From positions 5,426,001-5,490,000 of the forward strand of contig JAZARR010000146.1 of the NCBI GenBank assembly GCA_037389465.1: a DNA stretch of 64,000 bases, read 5' to 3'. The DNA comes from Baylisascaris procyonis. Taxonomy: Eukaryota > Nematoda > Chromadorea > Rhabditida > Ascarididae. This document shows positions 42,409-53,356 of this stretch, piece after piece; positions within the stretch are counted from its first letter, which is position 1, and each line of letters opens with the position of its first letter. Position numbers and translations under genes: made by a program. Under the pieces are notes generated by a model, which saw nothing but the letters and a program-made list of their open reading frames with translations, was not told the origin of the DNA and made no database searches.

Positions 42409-42857
42409 TATGGAGCCATGACCCCTTTTACAACATACATTGCTCTACTAGTAAGACAAAATATCGTGGTGCAAGAGAATCGTTGAGTAGAATACCGCGC
42501 CGCGAATGTCAAGAATCTAACTTAGTAGTTCAAATACAAATCAATTCACTATCGTTCTTTTTCAATATTCCATCTGTGAGGCATGTATGTGGCAGGGTAT
42601 GTGCCCTCATCGGCATGCATTTAAATTATACGTGTTTGTATATGTTCTTTATTTTGAATTGTTGAAGTAATAAGGATGCAGCAGTGAAATTGGCTAGATA
42701 TAATCTACAATGTGAAATATTCCTCAAACTGACTTATAAATCTATCTATCAACTTCGAAAAGAAAAAAAAAACCGAGTATATATTTGTAGAAATCCAGTG
42801 TCATTTTGAAACATATCGGGCCAAGAAAACGGGTTTTTTGTGGCGATTTGTACAAAT

Positions 42858-42886
42858 AATGCATCCGGCTAAAATTCGGATGCATT
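42858..42886. repeat. Perfect 10-bp inverted repeat
   Basis: AATGCATCCG and CGGATGCATT separated by nine bases (GCTAAAATT), about 450 bases beyond the satellite. Confidence 0.85.
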
Positions 42887-45084
42887 TTTGTGCATATTTC
42901 ATCATTTCTTGACCATTTATGAAACTGATAGCTTTGACAAGCGGGGATTACAAAAGCGCGTATTGCGCAAATGTCATTGCTGTGCTTTCTCCACTTGTCT
43001 CATACGGAGATTTTATTTCGCGTCTGCTTATCTTCCGTCTTCAAAATGTACATTACACTAGAAAATCATGAGTGAAATTTCATCTACTCGGCTGTACGGC
43101 AAAACTAAGCAAGATAAAACATCAGAAAATAGCATGGTATGTGAGAGAATCTTCGCACTACCGAAATGGTTTATGCCTTCCTATGCTTCATGAGGTGCCA
43201 GCTAAGAGTTTAATAACAATTCAATAGGTCACTTTGTGTTCTTCAGGTTGCTGTTGATGGCGACTAGATTCCTAAATGAAAACGACTTGAATGGTAGCGA
43301 TAGAAATACACTCTACACCAACATTTGCTCTTGTAGTTTATCAGTGGTGCTAAGTGATTCATCATCGCTATGATCAACGCCCTGTATTTTAAGTAAAAAA
43401 AAGCAGCAACAGCACTTAAATTTTATTTTAAACTCACTAAATTATGGTCGATTTTGGTGATCGTCGATGCTGGTAAGGGCGAACGAGATGGAGAAGTGAA
43501 TTTGTTCAATCACAGTAGTCTATTTTCATTTCCATGTTTCATTCATAACGCCATCGTTCAAAAATTTGCATATGAAGAATGTTTACAAAAGAGCCTATTG
43601 TGCTCTTTCTTGTCCATCATAAAGTCAATAAAAGTGCACGATTATGGGATTTAGACTCTTTTTTCGCTTAATTAGGCATAGTTTTTTTTTCTGCCACTTC
43701 ATTTCGCATAACACATTCACCTAACCTTTAGCGCACAGATAGATGAATGTTGACCAGCAGAGTCAAGTTCTTTCCTGCTTTGGCTTCGAGCATGAAGGAA
43801 TTTACTCCCACGAATTTTCCCGCAAAAACCACCTTCTTGAGTGGCAAGGACTCGAAAAGGACTTGAGTGCTTCAACTCTTCGTCTCGCCGAAATTTCGGT
43901 CTTTCACAGTATTTACGGATTGAACAATGAATGCTCTACATGGACGGACAACAACACTCTGCGGTCACTACTGAGAATTGAAATTTTGTGTAGTAGTAAA
44001 AGCGATAATGCATAGCTTTAAACGATTTTATAACTGTACATTAATGGGAAGATAATAACGCCTAAATCAACTCATTGTAGAACATTTTCAGCTGAATGTT
44101 GAGAGGAAACACATCGAAGTCAAGTTTTCAAGTGGCAAAAATTGTGATCACTCTTATAATTTGTCACTTAGAAAGGAAAGATCGCTTTTATAAGCTGTAA
44201 TGAGAAGTAAATTTAACAGGGATCTTGTAAAATAATGCCTACTACAGTTCTAAATTCAAGTGCATTATTTCATGATCACCGTATCAATGGATATTGAAGT
44301 GAACAACCGAACAGGCGAATTTTTATTCAGAAATAAATAAATTTTTATGAAAATGGCTTTCATTCGCTAGTCAAATGATACATGAGCAAACTATTGGCAT
44401 AATATTGTTTCAGCATTGATCCTTTCTCAGTATTTTTTTTTCCAATTCATATAAGCGCATTTTTTTCTTTGCAAACCTCTCACGTTAGCCGCTGTTATCT
44501 CTCAGTTGGCTCACTTTTGCCATTTGCTGTCTGAATATTCGCACAGCTTTTGCTGCTTTTTCGTTATTTTCTCTATGTTTAGAATTAATATTTTGTGCTC
44601 TTGAAATTATTGAAACGCGCACTTTTTGAAGATCGCATTCGTAATTAATCCCTAATTTGTGCCATATGAGCACCAGGGGAGGCGGAGGAGAGGATGAAAT
44701 TTTGTGAGAGGGAGAATAGGTTTGATGAAGGACTGTCTCACTTTGCTAGGATATCATTGAGGGCCAAGAGTCTTCTATTGAGAAAAATGAAATATTCTTG
44801 TGCATTTTATAGCAGGCAGTAGCGAAAGGGATCCATGATCTAGATGAGTTTTAGCAGAAAATAACTCACATAAATCTTTTTTATGTGATATTGTCGATTG
44901 AATTAATTGATCTGTATTTATGCGATATATGTTGCATTAAATTTTTAGCAAAATTTAAGCCTAAGACATCAGTTAATTTACCTGGTTGTATTATATAAGT
45001 GAATTGCAGCAAAAGAACTAAAAATGAGCATGAGAAAAACACAACAATGAGATCAAATGATATAATTTTCGTAGGCTTCTATTT

Positions 45085-48000
45085 TTAGACTCGTGCCTCA
45101 CGTCGTTCTACATCTCTTGGCCAAGAATCGAACGTATCATCGGAAGCCTGTAAGGAGCATAAGTTAAAGCAAAAGTTAAGTCATCCGATGAAGATAACTT
45201 AAAAACTCTTCGAATGCGAACAAAAAATTTCAAGTGACTGAGGTGGCATTCTTTTATAGATAGACTCATTAAAAAACTACATTATGCACAACAGAAGAAA
45301 ATTTGCGTCCCATCTGCATTGATAACTGAAGTAATAGATCACTAGTTAGGCATAAAGGCACCATCTGATCATAGCAACAAGTGTAAGCTCTTACATATGA
45401 GTATGAGAAATTGTCTTTCGGCCATGTGTCGTTAGGAAGTTGTCTTTCTATATGGGTGGTCTGTGGTGCATCACTCGATATTCCGTAATTCATTCGGTAA
45501 GGCCGATATCGTTCAGTAGCCGCATCTTTGTATTTCCTTTGAAGATGCATTTATTCTTCGCACTAATCTTGTATTCTACTTGCAAGAACCATAATATGAC
45601 ACCTTATGAATACTATAGAAAAGAATATTTGAGAATCGATAACACAAATATAAAACAAAATTGTAAATGATTCATAGTTACTATCAAATAGTAATTTGCA
45701 TTTTATAAGAAATATTATTCTAAAATTATCTAAAATAAGTGATGTTCATCGAAAACATGAGGTGTAAAACTACCTATGAAATTTACAAAGATTACCTACA
45801 GAAACAAAACGTGTAAAGTAAAATAACGCTTACCTATAAAAATAAAAAGCGAATATGGTGGAAATAGCTGCTAAGACTATCAAAATGATGCAGAAACATG
45901 ATAGTGCAATAGTAGTCCAAAAATAAAGATCCACATGCTTCTGCAAATACAATTCGAGACTTTTGATATTTTTTTAACATTTATTGCACACTTTCATGCG
46001 AGAGTAATATCTTACACCCACCTTCGCATTCATTGCGCAGAAGAGAGAATGCTCAAGTTTAGCCCGTAGAAAGGTTTTGCTTCCATATAAATAACAAAGG
46101 GTTCGACTGTAGATAAAAAGGAAAATCATTTTTGAAGAGATTTGGGGAGGGGAGTGGAGGAGAGGAAGGAAGTGGAGCTTGGGAAGCAAGGTACAGCTCT
46201 GCGCCTGTCTAGAAAGACAACGATTGAGTCGCTAATATTTAATCACCAATGCAGTACTAATGATTCAAACTTTATCATTTAAATAAGAAGTGTTAAAATA
46301 AAGTACATCTAGTACACCAAAAAAGCCATTCGCGGTTATTTTCTCACCACTATTCTTTCTTTATTTTTACACCAAAATCAAAATGGTCGAAATGAACACT
46401 GCTAACACATGTATTTGCCGTCGTACTCGACGATGTTGTTATGAAATCGGTCGTATTCCTCCAACAGTCTTCTGCTGTAAACGTTTTTTTTAAGTTTATT
46501 TCTATAATAAAGCCTTTCATCTGATTTATTCGGCATTTCGGTCATGTTTGTTCGCCAATTCTATACTGATTCTTGTTTATTCCAAATTTATTTATTTTTT
46601 CACCGCCAAACTCACTGCTAAATGTTTTCAATCATTTTCAGTCACGTATAATGAAAGTTGAATGAAAGTCTATATTCATCCATTAAAAAAAATATGCGGG
46701 AAGTTTTCGTTAAAGAGCGCCGTAGATATGATTTTTTCTCGTTGTTATCTTAATATGAAATTCTCATTATAATTTTTTTCGATTGTTTTCAACATTTTCG
46801 CATTGCAGACTATCGTCAGATTAGAATATTCAGCATTGTTGCAAAATAATCTTTTGTATACCTCGGAGCATTGCTCAATTCTTGTCTCATTTCAGGAAAA
46901 CTTTTCCATTTGGTCTTGGAAAGGCTTCGCAGAAACCATCCTCAAAGTCATAAGCGTCTTATTTAGCCGATCGGTTTTATTTAGCGTATTTAGCGTGAAA
47001 TTTAGCGTAAAATTAGCTATGCATGACACCGTCTAGAAATTACCTACATAAAAGTTCTTGATAGATTACTTTCTCGGAGCTAGCCTAACGTGCACTTGAT
47101 GGACAAAAGTTTGCATTCGGAGAGTGAAGTTGCATTGTGGCCAGGGATTCACGTGCGTTCACAATTTTTGTACACACGTTGTTACTGTGTTGAAGCGTTG
47201 TTGCGTTGTTGAAGATGGAGCGTTGTTGAAGGACAAGAAGCAAATGCACCTCCCTCCTCCTCCCCCAACCCAAGGAAACTGTAATTCGCGAAGGTGCCAT
47301 CTTTGAAAATACATGCTTCCTGACCAATGTTTGCTCTTAGTCGCAACGTTTGCTAATCTTCCAAATATAACATTTCGCATTCAATTACTTTCCATTGATG
47401 GCTTCTGAGATCGAATAAGCTCACCTGTGCCAGGAACAATTCCTTCGCAGCACACCTGTTCACCTGTTACAGGATGACAAGTACTACACTGCAACTCATC
47501 ATCGACTGGCTTGCAAAATTTCGAGCATACAAATCCATACCAGTCTGCGTCGCATTGCCTCGTATAAGACAATGCAATGGACATGAAATAGCGGGATTTA
47601 GTGCTCGTAGAACATTTTAGCGAACTAGCTCAACCTTCTTGCAAAAAACTATATTAGATGGATCAGCGGATGTTAAATGGTTGAATGACATGCAGTCACA
47701 ATTGTCCCAACAAATTTAAACGAATTTTGCAACAAGGCCATTTCTTTTAAATCAGCACATTGTTTAAATATTGAGTTTATTTCATAATTAAGGATAAGAT
47801 AAAAATTTTGATTCGGTTGATGTCGATAAAATAGTATTTCGCTTTGATTGCTTGATAGTTAAAATAGTTTAATGAACTATTGTTTTATATTTAGTGAAAA
47901 AAATGCTGGCAATTTTAAAGTGAATAGAGCAAAATTTTTATGAAGTTGAGTAGCTTTTGAAAAGTTTTAAAGACATATATCTTTTCGCAAAATTTGGAAT

Positions 48001-50600
48001 GGTCAAGACACCCGCCTCTGTAATTCCGCTCATCATAGAAACTCGTTTCATAACTTTTAAAATGAATAATAAATTATATGAAATGGAATACTCATATTTT
48101 CATTGACTGATAGGCAGTAGAGATTATCGACCGAAATACTGACTTCCTTGCATATTTGAGGCACAGCCAATTGCAAAACATCCTTCAACAGGATTTTTTT
48201 CAGGCAAATTTAACCTTCTATAGGTCCTTTCGAAATTGACATGGAAGTTTCACCCGCTTACTGGAGCCTACAAAATTATGAAATACGTTTAAAAAATGAT
48301 AAATACTTAATATTATTAATAAGAAAGTGAAATGCTCTACATTGTCTGGGTCAGTTTTATGAGCCATACCATTTGAAATTGTTTCCTCTATTGAGTTGTA
48401 TGCTCGTAGGTAAACGCTGAATTGGATCACTGAATGATGCATTTAAAGACGCTTGAATTGCTCCGTCCCATTTGTATGCGTTAAGGGTTAAAAGATTTGC
48501 GCTTCCTTCGTAGACATTAACACTGCCATCGAATGTGAATAGTATCGCTTTCGATTTCAAGAGAATAACACTCTGAAATTCATTCAACGGCTACCACCCT
48601 CAATTATTAGCTAGTTGCTTTAAGATCTATCCCGGACCATATATCGTAAATGATCATACCTTGACGTGTTTCTTTGAAAGGATAGTAACACTTTCTTAAA
48701 GCTGTGAAACAATACGAATACCAATGACTTACAATTGCTTTGTTCTAGCAGTTTTGAAGCATTTCGAGATAACTTTACTCTTTAGAAAGAATTTGTGAAC
48801 TATTGAGAAGAAAGTTATGAATCAGGTGTGGCAAAACTTTTTGTAAGCAATAATCAATTTGAAAATACAAATTTCTTCCTACATGAGCATCAAAATTGAC
48901 CCACTTGTACCTTAGAGAGGTTAGGCGATATCTGCATAAGATTGATAGATTAGAAAAAATTTCGAGCAATCTAGTGAGAAGTAGAACAAATTTTGCACCA
49001 TTTGACAAAAATGAAATAAATAGCTCTAACGATGTTGTATCGTCCTTCAATAAACTTTCAGCTCCTCGAAAATCTGATAATATTCCAATTATGGACGCCG
49101 TGAGTATCAGATCATATGTAAACCAATCTTCAAAAGCTCTAAGAATTGCGGAAAACATAATAAGGATAGCGCTGAAGTAAACCACCACTATTAAATTCTC
49201 TATGAATATCAGCCACGATGAGGAATTCAAATGAAAGGACATTACCGTATCGTTGCTGATTATTGTAAAATTGAAAACATCCTTTGATTGCGCATAATAA
49301 TAGTCGGCTATTTTATCGTAAAAACTACACGAACGGGATGCAAACATTCTGCAATATTTCAATCATCGTTAAGAGATCATTGAAATTTTACGATTAAAAG
49401 TCTGCTGTATTATTTAGTTTCTATGTTTAGAGTGCATATAAATATATAAATTTATCGATGGTTTTAGCGTCCGTATAAATTCATAGCTTTTGCCACTGTT
49501 ATATCAAAAAAGTTTAAAGGTACAATTGAAGGCATACTTCAGTCTAGGAAGCTAGCTTATAAGCAGACTTTCTGTGACTCTAATTCACTATTTTATCTCC
49601 TAAAATCAGCGATGCCGAATCTTAGGATTTCCGTTAAAAATCCTGAACAGTGAAATGAATTCCGTTACAATTTACCCAATGCAACCTCTGTAAAAAATTG
49701 TCACAAAAAATTTGAACACGTTTTAAATAGATGTCATGAAGCCCATTAATGAAATCAATGCAATAAAAAAAAATTTTTTTTTTTGCAAAGTTCTTTGCAG
49801 TGTCATCAATTTGAAATTCATTACAAGCAGTATCCAAGCATTATTTTTGTTGTCTTGTACCTATGAGAATTTCAGTGGGTTCGCTGTGAAATATTCATAA
49901 CATCTGACGAATATAGTATGCAACATGAAGGAATACAAATAAAATTGGAGTAATTTGAGAATAATTACTTCTTATTTCACAAAAAAAAAGGATATATTTG
50001 CTTTACACATCCTAAATTTTTAATATCTCATGCAAAACTCACGTATCGGTATAAACGTCGAGAGTGATAGTCAAATTGGCTCCTTTTAGCGATCGAGTGC
50101 ATCCAACGGTAATATTGCCTATGTTGAGAAGCAAAGAGGGCGCGGCAAAATCCTATATTCAAGCTTTTTACAACGAAACTGCATCAACAAATTAGTAATT
50201 TTTTATATGTCATCAGCAGTGTAAACAGTATTGTTGGAAACGCCTGTAGAATTTATGAAAATAAAAAGGAATATTTGAAAGCTTATGCAAATAAAAACTT
50301 ATGAGAGGATATTCATTCAGGATGTTCGTATCTAGCCGCACAAGACAATTTCAAATCTTTAAATAAGAACGCATCAGTTGTGTCACCGCTATAAGGATAA
50401 AATTTCCACACACTATCTTAGAATCACTTGTCAACAATTCATAGCGTGGGCAGTTTAAGTTTAGCAAGGCTAGGTTGTAGCATAGTTTTGTATCCTTAAA
50501 GCTGTTCACTTTTGACAACAAAATAACGGCAAATATAAAGAAGTTTTTTGAAAAGTTGTTCTGCTGCCCACTATTTAGTTGAATTAATCCACTGTCGTAA
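45085..50600 (-). CDS. EGF-less DSL-like type I membrane protein, copy 2 (5' end open)
   Basis: Nine phase-compatible exons: 50600-50387, 50152-50043, 49348-49246, 48572-48370, 47603-47425, 46474-46371, 45940-45834, 45536-45395 and 45147-45085; about 408 residues. The first two encode an extracellular region (SGLIQLNSGQQ..., ITLDVYTDT), the third CSFYDKIADYYY and FNFTIISNDT, the fourth SVILLKSKAILFTFDGS. The fifth holds the DSL-like domain: YTRQCDADWYGFVCSKFC, then STCHPVTGEQVCCEG. The WYG before the second cysteine is typical of DSL domains. A Ser/Thr-rich linker (CWRNTTDF, TSSSTTANTC) leads to a membrane helix (WTTIALSCFCIILIVLAAI) and a cytoplasmic tail of about 68 residues, rich in Tyr, Arg and Asp, ending REARV. 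No EGF repeats are seen. The first listed exon starts two bases into a codon, so at least one 5' exon is missing. It is a paralogue of the gene at 32196-38946, which lacks the tail. Confidence 0.7.
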
Positions 50601-50883
50601 CTGAAAATGTGAGCAAAAAAATATATGTGAATTAAAATTTTCCGACAAATATCAAAGAGACAAAAATATCCGTTAAGTTCTTCTAGTGGAAACGATCGAT
50701 AGTAATGAGAAATTAAGCAAGACTTCCTTTCCAATTAACTTTGTTGCAAAAAATTTGACTTTATTCAAAAGTATGGACATAGGATATTGAAATATTCGGT
50801 CGGAGTGCTAGATCAAATAGTAAAGAAAGTACAACAACTTCTAGGATTAATTCAAAGGCGTATAGAGAACTAAAACAACTTAC

Positions 50884-50922
50884 AATAATGAAAAATGCGA
50901 TACATAATTGCGTGACATACAT
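50884..50922 (-). CDS. Candidate signal-peptide exon for copy 2
   Basis: ATG followed by YVTQLCIAFFII and a GTAAGT donor would give a signal-peptide start about 300 bases upstream of the first firm exon of the second DSL-like gene. The phase (0) does not match the next exon (which needs two bases), so an exon between them, or another start, is required. The frame also stays open beyond the donor to 50761. Confidence 0.3.
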
Positions 50923-51086
50923 TGCAACGATACGATTCGTGCTCACGGCTGGTCAACGTTTTGGAAGACAGCAAATTCGCGTTTCGTTATCGCTCTCACA
51001 CCGTAGAGGTATTCGTTCCGGCCTTAGCGATTGTTTGCACATTGCGTGTGCATTGCCGTTGACTTTATCATGGCGCTAAGTTCATC

Positions 51087-51193
51087 ACCCCGCTTCTTTC
51101 CCCGTCCTCCGACTCACTCTTCTTCCCTTACCCCTGTCTCTTCGTTTCCCCCCCTCCCACTCCTCCCTCCTCCCCCCCCCCCCCGCCCTCTCA
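51087..51193. repeat. C-rich polypyrimidine tract
   Basis: Over 100 bases almost entirely C and T on the plus strand, including a run of 13 C at 51172-51184. On the minus strand it is a G-rich polypurine tract 165-270 bases upstream of the candidate start of the second DSL-like gene. G-rich purine tracts can form quadruplex or triplex structures; a promoter role is only inference. Confidence 0.7.
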
Positions 51194-53337
51194 TTCGTCG
51201 CCGTTCGTTTATTTAATTTCTTCATAGTAGTCAATTCTTCGTGGATGCGTGTCTACATTTGTGAATGCATATTTCAGGAAGAAAAAATAATCTGAATTTA
51301 GCTGGAATTTTAATCGATTTCTTCTTTGTGGGCAATGTTCTCTGGGTTTCTCATTATTTTATTCGGTTTCTGAAGATCATTTTAAGTTTGCTCTTAATAC
51401 CATCATATTCTTTTACCCATTTCAGATAATATGCCCAGTATCTTTTACGCTGTGATGAGCAGATCATGGATAGTATCGAAATATTCCTCAACCGTTGGGC
51501 CTCATTAAGAAAATGGTAGCAAACAATTTCAAATACACCAGTAAGTCGCTTCAATTCATCGAAATCTTCACCTAATAAACGAAATAAAAAAAAAAAAAAC
51601 TTCTGTAACTTTTGTAAGAAACACTTATATGTAGACAAAAGAAGAGTAATTTAGACCTAAAAGTGATTTAAAGTATTTAAAAAAGTAGTTTAATTTGGAT
51701 AGAAAAGTTATGATAGTTCTTTTTCAATGGAAATTTTTGATCCTTACTTGACGAATTCCATACTATAAGTCGTTTGTATAGGGGCGGCAAACGCGATTTC
51801 AAAGTTACAGTCTTCAGAAGTTGGGAACTAAATCCCACTAAACAGAGCACATATACAGCTATTTCGTTTGAAATTACAATATGATATGCTTAAAAATGCT
51901 TCCATATAGCTGGCAATGGACACGTCTTTCAGCCACCAATGGTTGAACCGTAGTGCTTGGAAAATCCACCTTATTCGTATAATCGAATCCCGTCAGCTAT
52001 GATTCACGAAAAAATATTGAAAAGATATCATTATCCCTCTACGTCGTATCAAACCGTCTTCTATTACGGACTCATTTTGTTTTCACTTTGATCTTATTAC
52101 TATCATTGTGTAAATGCGCCTCCGACTACTTTGAGGTATACTAGCTTTCAGAGTGCATCGAGATCATGTGTTCTATCTTCGTTAATCAAAATAGGCGCAT
52201 CCTGATCGAAATTGATGCATCATTTCATCAGCAGGCATCTATTGCATTTGTTTATCACTCAGTTTTGCGGGTGTTCGTAGCGTGGTTAGTTGATTGCTTC
52301 TGTTTTACTATGCGTACGTGATACATCGTCGTGCGTAAAAGGGAAGAAAGTAGAGGACCACTGTTTTCTGCGATACGCTAATAAGTTTGGACGTTTCATT
52401 TCTATGAGCGATCTCTTAACAGTTGCATGGATATGACAAAAAAAGTTTGAGAGGCTTTTTGGTTTGAAGCAAGATAGTAATTTAGAAATGGAATTGTTTA
52501 CTGCATAAATAGAAAAGAAAGGCAAAAATTCATATGAAAACAATGAATTCTATGAGCGTGAAAACTTGCAAAAATATGAATAGGCGATATAGATATTCAT
52601 ATAGTTGTATGAAATAGTCCGAGTGGAGAGAGGGAATGTTGAAAAGATTTCTTCTTTATTACAAATATCTTCGTCGTTTGAACATTTTCATCATGCTCTT
52701 CTGCTTCAGATATTTTTGTTGATGCATATTTATATGTGAGATAGAACTTTCGATGTGAGTCGTAATATTTTCATCATTTCTTGCGGAAGTTTTGCACTTT
52801 TCTGTTGCGAAAGTTTTATGGAGTAGAACTTGGGGATTTATTCTTTGTTTGCATTTGCTGGGCAAAGCGGCGAAGTACAAGCGTACTGCATCTTTTGATA
52901 GCCTTTTGATGATGGCACAGAAATTCGAGGTATATAAAATCATCACTGCGATGACTTTATGTCTCGAGGTTTCCGTTTTTATTTCTCTCTCCCCGTCAAC
53001 AAACACTCAACCGTGGTTGGTGGATTAAAAGGGGTTTGCTCGCAGATATGACATGAGTTAATTCTATACTGTGATAACATGACGAGATATTTAGAAGAGA
53101 TCCTATATCGAGGAGAGCAACTTCCCTGACGCTAATTATTTCAATATGCATTAGAAGTTCTATTTCATCCGGCGAGAAGTTTTGGTATAGAATTTCATCG
53201 TTTTTACCAGATATGATATTTAGAAGAATCTGTGAGTTGGCACTATGATTGTAAATAAAGAATACGTCTTTTTTCAACCGTTGCCTCGAGACCACGTTGT
53301 GTTGCTGCCAGAAGGCATATAATGTTTTCAGCTTTCT

Positions 53338-53356
53338 GCATATCAATTCAGGTGAG
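53338..53356 (+). promoter_or_regulatory. Possible trans-splice acceptor before the phosphatase gene
   Basis: CATATCAATTCAG stands six bases before the chosen ATG (53357). In nematodes an acceptor this close to the start codon often receives a spliced leader. A normal 5' untranslated exon upstream would look the same. Confidence 0.35.

Larger units (their letters stand above)
38947..45084. other. Intergenic region between the two DSL-like genes, with satellite
   Basis: Apart from the tandem array (40489-42408) and a small hairpin (42858-42886), I see no coding exons. Frames such as 43743-44015 (+) lack recognisable content. The segment just above 38946 is the likely promoter of copy 1 and is relatively rich in CG and CTCG. 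Confidence 0.55.
50923..53356. other. Divergent intergenic region with unexplained minus-strand frames
   Basis: Between the 5' ends of the second DSL-like gene (-) and the phosphatase gene (+). It contains a C-rich pyrimidine tract (51087-51193) and two long minus-strand frames in different registers at 52996-53331 and 52659-53006 that I cannot assign. The rest holds nothing recognisable. Confidence 0.5.
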
